This document shows positions 27,489-35,005 of a DNA stretch of 64,000 bases, piece by piece (the first letter of the stretch is position 1; every line of letters begins with the position of its first letter). The DNA is from Brachybacterium halotolerans (lineage in GTDB: Bacteria; Actinomycetota; Actinomycetes; Actinomycetales; Dermabacteraceae), in assembly GCF_016623465.1 (NCBI RefSeq), contig NZ_JAEDAJ010000007.1, positions 1 through 64,000 of the forward strand. The letters are read 5' to 3'. The notes under the pieces are model-generated. The model was given only the letters and a program-made list of their open reading frames with translations. It had not been told where the DNA came from and ran no database searches. A program made the translations under genes and the position numbers.

Positions 27489-27761
27489 ATGTCTTTCAAG
27501 GGAATGGATCCGGAGCAGGCACGCGATGTCGCCAAGGACGTGACCCAGGCGGGCGAGAAGATCAAGCAGGCCTTCGCCGACCTCGACGGGACCGTCCAGG
27601 GCATCGAGTGGAAGGGACCCGACGCGGACACCTTCAAGGACGACTGGCGCAGCTTCCAGTCGAGCGACGTCTCGAGCGTCGCGGACCTGTTCAAGTCCCA
27701 CGGCGACAGCCTCTCGGACCAGGCCGACGAGCAGGATCAGACCTCGAACTCGAACGCCTGA
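27489..27761 (+). CDS. WXG100 protein (ESAT-6-like)
   Basis: A 90-aa helical hairpin with W-x-G at 41-43 (EWKGPDADTF) and GMD at 5-7. The C-terminus (SNSNA) differs from the other two small members. The RBS is GGGGAG, 5-6 nt before the ATG. It is the last gene of the secretion block and is followed by a strong hairpin. Probably the partner of the preceding WXG100 protein. Confidence 0.92.
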   Translation: MSFKGMDPEQARDVAKDVTQAGEKIKQAFADLDGTVQGIEWKGPDADTFKDDWRSFQSSDVSSVADLFKSHGDSLSDQADEQDQTSNSNA

Positions 27762-27815
27762 GCCGCCGGGAGCAGGTGAGCACGGGCATCGCAGCCCCTC
27801 ACCCTCCACGGAGAC

Positions 27816-27853
27816 CACGAGGACCCCCGGTCGGATGACCGGGGGTCCTCGTG
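27816..27853. terminator. bidirectional hairpin terminator
   Basis: Arms 27816-27832 and 27837-27853 form a perfect 17-bp stem with a GGAT loop, between the last WXG100 gene (plus) and the convergent yajQ (minus). There is no flanking T-run on either strand. By position it should serve both transcripts. Confidence 0.75.
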
Positions 27854-27917
27854 CACGCGCGGACGGGACGTCGGGCGCGGCCGCCGCGCCCGGGCCCGCG
27901 AGCCCTTCCCTCGGATG

Positions 27918-28406
27918 TCAGCGGTAGTTGACGAACTGCAGCGCGACCTCGAGGTCCTCGCTCTTCAGCAGGGCGATGACGGCCTGCAGGTCGTCGCGCT
28001 TCTTCGAGGAGACCCGCAGCTCGTCGCCCTGGATCTGCGCCTTCACGCCCTTGGGGCCCTCGTCGCGGATGATCTTGGAGATCTTCTTGGCCTGCTCCGA
28101 GCTGATGCCCTCCTTGAGGTCGGCGACCAGACGCACGGTCTTCCCGGACTGGACGGGCTCGCCCACCTCGATGCTCTTCAGGGAGAGGCCGCGCCGCAGC
28201 AGCTTGGTCTGCAGGACGTCCAGCACCGCGCGCACGCGCTCGTCGGCGTTGGCGGTCATGACGATCTGCTCCCCGCTGAGCGTCACCGAGGCGTCGGTGC
28301 CGCGGAAGTCGTAGCGCTGGGAGACCTCCTTCGCCGCCTGGTTGACGGCGTTGTCCACCTCCTGGCGATCGAGCTTGCTGACGATGTCGAACGACGAATC
28401 GGCCAT
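27918..28406 (-). CDS. YajQ family nucleotide-binding protein
   Basis: A 162-aa protein matching the YajQ/UPF0234 family over its whole length: [18 protein letters not shown] at the start, RYDFRGT near 31-37 and the FVNYR-type C-terminus. YajQ proteins bind cyclic di-GMP in some Proteobacteria; the role in Actinobacteria is unclear. A strong RBS (GGAGG) precedes the ATG. It is a single gene, divergent from the tRNA cluster. Confidence 0.92.
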   Translation of the reverse strand: MADSSFDIVSKLDRQEVDNAVNQAAKEVSQRYDFRGTDASVTLSGEQIVMTANADERVRAVLDVLQTKLLRRGLSLKSIEVGEPVQSGKTVRLVADLKEGISSEQAKKISKIIRDEGPKGVKAQIQGDELRVSSKKRDDLQAVIALLKSEDLEVALQFVNYR

Positions 28407-28491
28407 CTGCTGTCCTCCTGCGGGGATGGGTCGATGAAACTGCTGGTCAGAACGCTGTGAGGAGCGTCATGCGCGGTGAGGCCCCTTCTGG

Positions 28492-28521
28492 TTGGCCCCG
28501 CTCCTGCGCGCCCAGTATGCT
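28492..28521 (+). promoter_or_regulatory. promoter of tRNA-Tyr
   Basis: TTGGCC (28492-28497), an 18-nt spacer and TATGCT (28516-28521) lie ~57 nt upstream of tRNA-Tyr. Both hexamers are close to consensus. Confidence 0.55.
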
Positions 28522-28577
28522 AGTCGAGGTCCACGAGCGGACGAGGTCGAGAGGCCTGCCGCGCATGGATCGGACTC

Positions 28578-28659
28578 GGCAGGTTACCCAAGCGGCCAAA
28601 GGGATCTGACTGTAAATCAGCTGGCATTGCCTTCGGGGGTTCGAATCCCTCACCTGCCA
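28578..28659 (+). tRNA. tRNA-Tyr (GTA)
   Basis: The acceptor stem GGCAGGT pairs with ACCTGCC (28652-28658). The anticodon loop CTGTAAA carries GTA at 28612-28614. The long variable arm is the class II type expected for bacterial tRNA-Tyr. CCA is not encoded. Confidence 0.95.
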
Positions 28660-28709
28660 CGCCGAGGATCACCACCGTGTGATTCTAGGCACCGAGTTCC
28701 ACCAGCGGT

Positions 28710-28738
28710 TTGCTCGCCGAGCGGGCCGCCGGTAAAGT
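28710..28738 (+). promoter_or_regulatory. promoter of tRNA-Thr
   Basis: TTGCTC (28710-28715), a 17-nt spacer and TAAAGT (28733-28738) sit immediately upstream of tRNA-Thr. The predicted start is about 5 nt before the mature 5' end. Confidence 0.6.
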
Positions 28739-28749
28739 TCTCGGGGCTT

Positions 28750-28822
28750 GCCCTGATAGCTCAGTCGGCAGAGCATCTCCATGGTAAGGAGAAGGTCAAG
28801 GGTTCGATTCCCTTTCAGGGCT
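28750..28822 (+). tRNA. tRNA-Thr (GGT)
   Basis: The acceptor GCCCTGA pairs with TCAGGGC (28815-28821), with discriminator T. The anticodon stem-loop TCTCC-ATGGTAA-GGAGA carries GGT at 28783-28785. It is a standard 73-nt class I tRNA without encoded CCA. Confidence 0.95.
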
Positions 28823-28828
28823 CTGATG

Positions 28829-28869
28829 GATGGTCGGCCCGGTCTCGGATGAGATCGGGCCGTTCCATC
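28829..28869 (+). terminator. hairpin between tRNA-Thr and tRNA-Met
   Basis: GATGG/CCATC, CGGCCCG/CGGGCCG and TCTC/GAGA stack into an interrupted stem of about 17 pairs with a GGAT loop. It starts 7 nt after tRNA-Thr and ends 7 nt before tRNA-Met. It could be a terminator or a processing signal. No T-run follows. Confidence 0.45.
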
Positions 28870-28875
28870 GATCGC

Positions 28876-28952
28876 GCCGGGGTAGCTCAGACGGTCAGAG
28901 CGCACGACTCATAATCGTGAGGTCGCGGGTTCGATCCCCGCCCTCGGTACCA
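28876..28952 (+). tRNA. tRNA-Met (CAT), elongator type
   Basis: The acceptor GCCGGGG pairs with CCTCGGT including two G-U pairs. The anticodon loop CTCATAA carries CAT at 28910-28912. CCA is encoded at 28950-28952. The paired first acceptor base points to the elongator rather than the initiator. Synteny with rpmG downstream is typical of Actinobacteria. Confidence 0.93.
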
Positions 28953-29039
28953 CGCCGGCCCCGCCGGAGTGCACGAACGCAGCCCCCATCGCGGGGACCA
29001 CGTGGCGCGGCAGACGCGCCTTGGAGAAAGAGGCGAACC

Positions 29040-29210
29040 ATGGCGAGCAAGAGCTCGGACGTGCGTCCCAAGATCACCATGGCCTGCACCGAGTGCAAGG
29101 CGCGGAACTACATCACCAAGAAGAACCGTCGGAACACCCCCGACCGTCTCGAGCTGTCGAAGTTCTGCCCCACTTGCGGCAAGCAGACCGCGCACCGCGA
29201 GACCCGCTGA
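29040..29210 (+). CDS. rpmG: 50S ribosomal protein L33
   Basis: A 56-aa L33 of the zinc-binding form: CTEC (16-19) and CPTC (43-46), with the basic [22 protein letters not shown] core between them. The ATG start at 29040 gives the standard [12 protein letters not shown]-terminus. It follows tRNA-Met and precedes the two MaoC genes, the usual actinobacterial order. Confidence 0.97.
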   Translation: MASKSSDVRPKITMACTECKARNYITKKNRRNTPDRLELSKFCPTCGKQTAHRETR

Positions 29211-29237
29211 GCGGTCCGCGTGCGACGCACGCTTCAC

Positions 29238-29274
29238 GACGAGAGCCACCCGGCGCTGCCGGGTGGCTCTCGTC
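29238..29274 (+). terminator. hairpin terminator after rpmG
   Basis: Arms 29238-29254 and 29258-29274 form a perfect 17-bp stem with a 3-nt GCT loop, 28 nt after the rpmG stop. No T-run follows. It likely separates ribosomal-protein expression from the MaoC-murB genes. Confidence 0.7.
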
Positions 29275-29356
29275 ATGTCCGGGGGAGGATGCGGGACAGT
29301 GGCAGGATGGTTCCGCAGTTCCCGTCCGCCCCGCCCGTCCTTCCAGGAGTGCATCG

Positions 29357-29806
29357 ATGACATCCACGCCGGATCCGGCCTTCGCCGGCCGCACCTACCC
29401 CAGCGGCCCCGTCCACGTCGTCTCCGGCGCGAAGATCGCGGAGTTCGCGCGGGCCACGGGCGCCACCGACCCGGTGCACACCGATGACGCCGCCGCCCGC
29501 GCCGCGGGATACGCAGGCGTCGTGGCGACGCCGACCTTCCTGGTCTCCCTGGCGCAGTCCGTCGAGGCCGCCTACATCGAGGACCCCGAGGCGGGCATCG
29601 ACTTCTCGCGCGTCGTCCACGGCGAGGAGGGCTTCGAGCTGCACCGCCCCGTCGTCGCGGGCGACCGTCTGATCCCCACCCTCACCGTCGAGTCGGTCCG
29701 CGCCGCGGGCGGGCACTCCATGATCACCACCCGTGTGGACGTGGCCGACGAGGACGGCAGCGCCGTCGCCGCCGTCCGCTCCGTCATCGTCGTGCGCGGC
29801 GAGTGA
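29357..29806 (+). CDS. MaoC-like dehydratase, N-terminal (HadA-type) hotdog protein
   Basis: A 149-aa hotdog-fold protein of the FAS1-like dehydratase type. It has the ATPTFLVSL segment and the VVHGEEGFELHRPVVAGDRL core of the non-catalytic partner of a (3R)-hydroxyacyl dehydratase. ATG 29357 has AGGAG 7 nt upstream. The next gene, 17 nt away, carries the hydratase motif, so the two probably form a heterodimer. The arrangement after rpmG matches mycobacterial hadA-hadB, but mycolic acids are not implied. Confidence 0.82.
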   Translation: MTSTPDPAFAGRTYPSGPVHVVSGAKIAEFARATGATDPVHTDDAAARAAGYAGVVATPTFLVSLAQSVEAAYIEDPEAGIDFSRVVHGEEGFELHRPVVAGDRLIPTLTVESVRAAGGHSMITTRVDVADEDGSAVAAVRSVIVVRGE

Positions 29807-29823
29807 GCGCAGGAAGGAACGCC

Positions 29824-30384
29824 ATGACCAGCACCACCAGCACCCCCGGCACCTCCAGCAACCCCAGTACCGCGAGCAGTACCAGCGCCCCGAGCGAGGG
29901 CGCCGCCGGACCCGCGCTGTGCCTCGATGACCTCGCCAAGGGGCAGGAGCTCGCGCGGCGCGAGTACCCGATCTCCCGCGACACCCTGGCGCGCTACGCG
30001 GGCGCCTCGGGCGACTTCAACCCCATCCACTACAACGACGCCTTCGCGACGAAGGTGGGGCTCCCCGGGGTCATCGCCCACGGCATGCTGACGATGGGCA
30101 CGGCGATGAGCGCCGTGCTGGACGTCGTCGGCGACCCCACGGCCGTGCGCGCGTGCGCGACGCGCTTCACCAAGCCCGTCGAGGTGCCCGCGCTCGAGTC
30201 GACCACGCTGAGCGTCGTCGTCACCGTGCGCGGGGTCGACGCGGAGGCCGGCACGGCGGAGCTCGACGTGACCGCCGAGGCCGGCGGCGCGAAGGTGCTC
30301 GGCCGCGCCCGGGCGACCGTCGCCCTGGCACCGCGCTCGGCGGACGGCGGGACCGCGGCTGCCCCTTCGGAGCCGACGGCGTGA
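29824..30384 (+). CDS. MaoC-like (3R)-hydroxyacyl dehydratase (HadB-type)
   Basis: A 186-aa protein. After a Thr/Ser-rich N-terminal tail (~40 aa) comes a hotdog domain with the hydratase-2 motif [19 protein letters not shown] and HGM, which supplies the catalytic Asp and His. ATG 29824 has AGGAAGG upstream. Likely the catalytic subunit paired with the preceding protein. The stop overlaps the murB start (GTGA at 30381-30384), so production is coupled. Confidence 0.85.
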   Translation: MTSTTSTPGTSSNPSTASSTSAPSEGAAGPALCLDDLAKGQELARREYPISRDTLARYAGASGDFNPIHYNDAFATKVGLPGVIAHGMLTMGTAMSAVLDVVGDPTAVRACATRFTKPVEVPALESTTLSVVVTVRGVDAEAGTAELDVTAEAGGAKVLGRARATVALAPRSADGGTAAAPSEPTA

Positions 30385-31508
30385 ACCTCTCCGAGCTCAC
30401 CACGCTGCGCGTGGGCGGGCGCATCCGCACACTCGTCGAGGCCCGCACCGACCAGGAGGTCATCGACGCGGTCCGCACCGCGGACGACGCGGGGGAGACC
30501 CTGCTCGTGCTCGGCGGCGGCTCGAACTTCCTGCCCTCGGACGAGCCCTTCGACGGCACCGTGGTGCTCCTGCGCGATCCCGAGCAGCCGCCGGTCCTCG
30601 ACGCGACCTGCGACATCGTCCCGTCGGGCGAACCGGACACGACGCCCGCCGACCCTGCGGACCTCAGCCCTCTCGAGCCGAGCTGCGGCGGAGCCCTCGC
30701 CGAGCACTTCGCGGGAGTGTCCTGGGATCGGGCGGTCGCCTACGCCGTCGCCCGCGGCATGATCGGCATCGAGGCGCTCTCGGGGATCCCCGGCTGCGTG
30801 GGCGCCACCCCCATCCAGAACGTCGGCGCCTACGGCCAAGAGGTCGCCGACACGATCACCCGGGTGCGGACCTGGGACCGCGAGGACCGCAGGGTGCGCA
30901 CCTTCTACGCGGCCGACTGCGGATTCGGCTACCGCACCTCCGTCTTCAAGCGCACCCCGTACGGCGGCCCGGTCGCGTCCCCGACCGGCCGGTACGTGGT
31001 GCTCTCGGTGAGCTTCCAGCACCGGGTGGGGGAGATGTCCGAGCCGATCCGCTACGGCCAGCTCGCCCAGCACCTGGGCGTCGAGGCGGGGGACCGGGTG
31101 CCGATGGCACGCGTGCGCGAGGCGGTCCTCGCGATCCGCGCCTCGAAGGGCATGGTCCTGGACGCCGCCGACCACGACACCTGGAGCGCCGGCAGCTTCT
31201 TCACGAACCCCCTCCTCGCGCCGGAGCAGGCGGCGACCCTCCCCGAGGACGCGCCGCGCTTCCCCGCGGAGGGCGACCGCGTGAAGTCGAGCGCCGCGTG
31301 GCTGATCAGCCACGCCGGGTTCGATCGCGGCTTCTCCGTCGGCCCCCGGGCGAGCCTGTCCACCAAGCATTCGCTGGCCCTGACCAACCGGGGCGACGCC
31401 CGTGCGACGGACATCGCCGACCTCGCCCGCGCCGTGCGCGACGGCGTCGAGGACGCCTTCGGGGTGCGGCTCGAGCCCGAGCCCGTCCGCTGGGGACTGG
31501 ACATCTGA
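30381..31508 (+). CDS. murB: UDP-N-acetylmuramate dehydrogenase
   Basis: A 375-aa FAD enzyme that reduces UDP-GlcNAc-enolpyruvate to UDP-MurNAc in peptidoglycan synthesis. It shows TTLRVGG, the FAD-binding GGGSNF, the [18 protein letters not shown] block with [14 protein letters not shown], and SAGSFFTNP with the catalytic Ser. An insert at ~85-105 is Pro/Asp-rich. The GTG start overlaps the previous stop. Adjacency to MaoC genes is an actinobacterial habit. Confidence 0.95.
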   Translation: MNLSELTTLRVGGRIRTLVEARTDQEVIDAVRTADDAGETLLVLGGGSNFLPSDEPFDGTVVLLRDPEQPPVLDATCDIVPSGEPDTTPADPADLSPLEPSCGGALAEHFAGVSWDRAVAYAVARGMIGIEALSGIPGCVGATPIQNVGAYGQEVADTITRVRTWDREDRRVRTFYAADCGFGYRTSVFKRTPYGGPVASPTGRYVVLSVSFQHRVGEMSEPIRYGQLAQHLGVEAGDRVPMARVREAVLAIRASKGMVLDAADHDTWSAGSFFTNPLLAPEQAATLPEDAPRFPAEGDRVKSSAAWLISHAGFDRGFSVGPRASLSTKHSLALTNRGDARATDIADLARAVRDGVEDAFGVRLEPEPVRWGLDI

Positions 31509-31512
31509 GAAC

Positions 31513-31559
31513 GCCCCGGGCCTCCGCGGCCGCAGTGGACATCCGCCGCGTCCCGGGGC
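31513..31559 (+). terminator. hairpin after murB
   Basis: GCCCCGGG (31513-31520) pairs with CCCGGGGC (31552-31559). The 31-nt loop contains a further possible GCGGC/GCCGC stem. It begins 4 nt after the murB stop, without a T-run. The rest of the gap to glyA shows no other structure. Confidence 0.45.
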
Positions 31560-31675
31560 CGCGCGCGCCTAGGATGGACGCGCGGTCCCGCGTCGCCCGA
31601 CGGCCGGCCCCGCACCCCGGCACCCGTCCACGACCCGTCGCCGATCCCCGCGTGCGACACCGCCCAGGAGGCCCA

Positions 31676-32944
31676 GTGAACGTCCTCGACCAGTCCATCG
31701 CCGACCTCGACCCCGACATCGCGCGGGTCCTGGACCGGGAGCTCGACCGCCAGCGCGGCACGCTCGAGATGATCGCCTCGGAGAACTTCGTCCCCCGCGC
31801 CGTGCTCCAGGCGCAGGGCTCGGTGCTCACCAACAAGTACGCCGAGGGCTACCCGGGTCGCCGCTACTACGGCGGCTGCGAGGAGGTCGACGTCGCCGAG
31901 GAGATCGCGATCGAGCGCGCCAAGAGCCTGTTCGGCGCCGACCACGCGAACGTCCAGCCCCACTCCGGCGCCACCGCGAACGCCGCGGTCATGCACGCCC
32001 TCGCGCGTGCGGGCGACACGCTGATGGGACTCTCCCTCGCCCACGGCGGCCACCTCACGCACGGCATGAAGATCAACTTCTCCGGTCGCCTCTACGACAT
32101 CGCCGCCTACGAGCTGGACCCCGCCACGGGCCGCATCGACATGGACAAGGTGCGCGAACTCGCCCTGGAGACCCACCCCAAGGTGATCTGCGCCGGCTGG
32201 TCGGCCTACCCCCGCCACCTGGACTTCGAGGCCTTCCGCTCGATCGCGGACGAGGTCGGGGCGTCGCTGTGGGTGGACATGGCCCACTTCGCGGGCCTGG
32301 TCGCCGCCGACCTGCACCCGAGCCCCGTGCCCTTCGCCGACGTCACCTCGACCACGATCCACAAGACGATCGGCGGCCCCCGCTCCGGCATGATCCTCTC
32401 GACCCAGGACTGGGCGAAGAAGATCGACTCGGCCGTGTTCCCCGGCCAGCAGGGCGGCCCGCTCATGCACGTGATCGCCGCGAAGGCCGTCGCCCTCAAG
32501 ATCGCCGCGGGCGAGGACTTCGTGGACCGCCAGCGCCGCACCCTCGAGGGCGCGCAGATCCTCGCGGATCGTCTGCAGGCGGCCGACGCCGCGGCGGCGG
32601 GCGTCAAGGTGCTCTCCGGCGGCACCGACGTGCACCTCGTGCTCGTGGACCTCGTCGACTCCCAGCTCGACGGCCAGCAGGCCGAGGACCGCCTCCACGA
32701 GGTCGGCATCACGGTGAACCGCAACGCGGTCCCGAACGACCCGCGCCCGCCGCGCGTGACCTCCGGCCTGCGCATCGGCACCCCGGCGCTCGCCACCCGC
32801 GGCTTCGGCAAGGACGAGTTCACCGAGATCGCCGACGTCATCGCCCTGGCACTCCAGGACGCGCCCGACGTCGAGGCGCTGCGCGCCCGCACCCGCGCGC
32901 TCACCGAGAAGAAGCCCCTGTACGCGGGGCTGCAGCAGTACTGA
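31676..32944 (+). CDS. glyA: serine hydroxymethyltransferase
   Basis: A 422-aa PLP enzyme converting serine and tetrahydrofolate to glycine and 5,10-methylene-THF. It has [20 protein letters not shown] at the start, the SGATAN and HGGHLTHG stretches, and [15 protein letters not shown] with the PLP-binding Lys. GTG 31676 has AGGAGG 4 nt upstream. folD follows after a hairpin, so two consecutive one-carbon steps are encoded together. Confidence 0.97.
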   Translation: MNVLDQSIADLDPDIARVLDRELDRQRGTLEMIASENFVPRAVLQAQGSVLTNKYAEGYPGRRYYGGCEEVDVAEEIAIERAKSLFGADHANVQPHSGATANAAVMHALARAGDTLMGLSLAHGGHLTHGMKINFSGRLYDIAAYELDPATGRIDMDKVRELALETHPKVICAGWSAYPRHLDFEAFRSIADEVGASLWVDMAHFAGLVAADLHPSPVPFADVTSTTIHKTIGGPRSGMILSTQDWAKKIDSAVFPGQQGGPLMHVIAAKAVALKIAAGEDFVDRQRRTLEGAQILADRLQAADAAAAGVKVLSGGTDVHLVLVDLVDSQLDGQQAEDRLHEVGITVNRNAVPNDPRPPRVTSGLRIGTPALATRGFGKDEFTEIADVIALALQDAPDVEALRARTRALTEKKPLYAGLQQY

Positions 32945-32947
32945 GAC

Positions 32948-32988
32948 CACGGGGCCGTCCGCGGGCAGATGCCGCGGGCGGCCCCGTG
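32948..32988 (+). terminator. hairpin after glyA
   Basis: Arms 32948-32964 and 32972-32988 form a 17-bp stem (one G-U) with a 7-nt loop, starting 3 nt after the glyA stop. It may be a terminator or an attenuator tuning folD. No T-run follows. Confidence 0.65.
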
Positions 32989-33072
32989 ATCCCCGCCCCG
33001 CACACCAGCAGCCACCGCACGCACCTCCGCGTGCCGCCCCGCATGCCGCCGTGCATGCAGCGAGGAGTCCGC

Positions 33073-33972
33073 ATGACCGCACAGACGCTCGACGGCCGCG
33101 CCACGGCCAAGGAGATCACCCAGGAGCTCGCCGAGCGGGTGGCCGCGCTCAGGGAGCGGGGCGTCACCCCGGGGATCGCGACCGTGCTGGTGGGCGATGA
33201 CCCGGGGTCGAAGCTCTACGTCGGCATGAAGCACCGCCGCTCCGAGGCGATCGGCATGAACTCGATCCAGATCGAGCTTCCCGCGAGCGCCACGCAGGAG
33301 GAGGTCGAGCAGGTCGTGGACCGCCTGAACGCGGACCCCGAGTGCCACGGCTTCATCGTGCAGCTGCCGCTTCCCGACCATCTCGACACCGACGCGATCC
33401 TGGAGCGCATCGACCCCGACAAGGATGCCGACGGCCTGCACCCCACGAACCTGGGGCGTCTGGTGCTCAACGTCAACGCGCCCATCACCTCGCCGCTGCC
33501 CTGCACGCCGCGCGCCGCGATCGAGCTCCTGCTGCGCCACGACGTGGACCTCAAGGGCAAGGACGTGGTGGTCGTGGGCCGCGGCGTGACCATCGGACGC
33601 TCGATCGGGCTGATCCTCACCCGCCGCGCGATCAACGCGACCGTCACCCTCACCCATACGGGGACCACGGACCTCTCCTCCCACCTGCGTCGGGCCGACG
33701 TCATCGTCGCCGCCGCGGGCGTCAAGCACCTCGTGCGCGCCGAGGATGTCAAGCCCGGCGCGGCGGTCCTCGACGTGGGCGTCACCCGCGGGGAGAAGAT
33801 CCCCGAGACCGGGAAGTACAGGGTGTACGGCGACGTCGCCCCCGATGTCGTCGAGGTCGCGGGGCATCTCTCGCCGAACCCCGGCGGGGTCGGGCCGATG
33901 ACCGTCGCCCTGCTGATGACCAACGTGGTCGAGGCGGCCGAGCGTGCTGCGGGGATCGCGCCGGGCGCTTGA
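33073..33972 (+). CDS. folD: bifunctional methylene-THF dehydrogenase/methenyl-THF cyclohydrolase
   Basis: A 299-aa enzyme oxidising 5,10-methylene-THF to 10-formyl-THF. It has [21 protein letters not shown] with the catalytic Tyr and Lys, [25 protein letters not shown], the NADP site GRGVTIGRS and [11 protein letters not shown] 33073 has GAGGAG upstream. The gene ends 34 nt before the abnormal G/C homopolymer tract. Confidence 0.97.
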   Translation: MTAQTLDGRATAKEITQELAERVAALRERGVTPGIATVLVGDDPGSKLYVGMKHRRSEAIGMNSIQIELPASATQEEVEQVVDRLNADPECHGFIVQLPLPDHLDTDAILERIDPDKDADGLHPTNLGRLVLNVNAPITSPLPCTPRAAIELLLRHDVDLKGKDVVVVGRGVTIGRSIGLILTRRAINATVTLTHTGTTDLSSHLRRADVIVAAAGVKHLVRAEDVKPGAAVLDVGVTRGEKIPETGKYRVYGDVAPDVVEVAGHLSPNPGGVGPMTVALLMTNVVEAAERAAGIAPGA

Positions 33973-34006
33973 GAGGCCGCATCGCGGCGGCGACGCGAAG
34001 CACGTG

Positions 34007-34137
34007 CGAGCGGGGGGGGGGGGGGGGGGGGGGGGGGGGGCGGCGGGGGGCGCCCCCGCCCCCGCGCCCCGCCGCCCCCCCCCGGGGGGGGGGGGGGGGG
34101 GGGTGGGCCCCCCCCCCCCCCCCCCCCCCCCCGCTCG
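34007..34137. other. G/C homopolymer tract, probable sequencing or assembly artefact over a hairpin
   Basis: The tract holds a run of 29 G (34012-34040), mixed G/C only (34041-34083), 20 G (34084-34103), then 25 C (34108-34132), with a single T in ~120 bases. The outer ends CGAGCG (34007-34012) and CGCTCG (34132-34137) are complementary. G on the left edge and C on the right edge is what two-colour chemistry gives when reads entering a strong hairpin from both sides lose signal and are called G. The true sequence is probably a short GC-rich terminator of folD. Reading frames through it are not genes. Confidence 0.75.
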
Positions 34138-34192
34138 TCGTTCCTAGTGTGGGAGCGAGGCCCGTCGCCGCGACGGGCGGGAGGGAGGCGCC

Positions 34193-35005
34193 ATGGCCGA
34201 GGGAGCTGTCCTGGGGACTCCCGCTCGCAGTGTCGGGCCCGAGACCCCTGCATGGCCGCGGACGCTGCGCGGCGATGCGAGCATCGATGCCGGCACCGAT
34301 GCGAGCACCGAGGTGCAGACGCTGCTGGATGCTTCCGCCGAGGAGCTGCTCGAGCTCGTCCGCACCGCGCGCGTGATGCTGCGGACGACCGCGGTCGACG
34401 GGGCCCGCACGCTCCACTCCCGGATCGCTCTGGCCCCGGGCGTGGCGATCAGCTGCCTCCACGAGGAGCACGACGATCGACCGGGACCGACGCTGCACCT
34501 GCGCGTGCGCACCGGGGACCACATGCTCGCGGGGATGCTCGCAGGCATGCCCGATGCCCCCGAGCTGCGAGCCGCCCCGCGGATCGCCGACCCGACCCGG
34601 CCGTGGCACGAGCTCACACCCGAGCAGCTGGAGATGCTCGCCCGGGCGGCGCCGCTCCACCCGGACGAACCGGACGTGCGCGGAGTCGGCGGAGACGACG
34701 ATCTCGTCGACGCGCTCTGCCACGAGCGCGTCCGGCTGACGGCCGCCCTCCACGTCCGCGATGCCTCCCGCAGTGAGCTCGTGACCGGCTGGAACGGGCT
34801 CTGGGTGCTCGGAGAGCGCGCCCTCCACGCGCTGCGCGTGCGCACTGGGTCCCAGGAGATGGCACTTCGGCGCGTCGTCCCCGGCGACATCGCCTACGAG
34901 CTGACCACGCGCACCGCGGCCGCGTTCCACATGCTCGGCGCCCTCGAGCGCGAGCGGGCCGGACTCGGAGCGGGCACGGCGGCGGGGGACGGGAGTCGGC
35001 GATGA
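34193..35005 (+). CDS. unknown protein coupled to the WXG100-lipase gene
   Basis: A 270-aa soluble alpha/beta-looking protein with no signal peptide, membrane segment or motif I recognise. It is acidic, with a Leu-rich helix at ~42-60 and a Trp-containing GWNGLWVLGERAL stretch near 204-216. The RBS GGGAGG is strong; TAGTGT (34147-34152) could be a -10. The stop overlaps the next ATG (ATGA at 35002-35005), so the two proteins are made together. Chaperones and immunity proteins of type VII substrates are often coupled this way; length and position would suit an EspG-like chaperone, but I see no convincing sequence match. Confidence 0.6.
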   Translation: MAEGAVLGTPARSVGPETPAWPRTLRGDASIDAGTDASTEVQTLLDASAEELLELVRTARVMLRTTAVDGARTLHSRIALAPGVAISCLHEEHDDRPGPTLHLRVRTGDHMLAGMLAGMPDAPELRAAPRIADPTRPWHELTPEQLEMLARAAPLHPDEPDVRGVGGDDDLVDALCHERVRLTAALHVRDASRSELVTGWNGLWVLGERALHALRVRTGSQEMALRRVVPGDIAYELTTRTAAAFHMLGALERERAGLGAGTAAGDGSRR

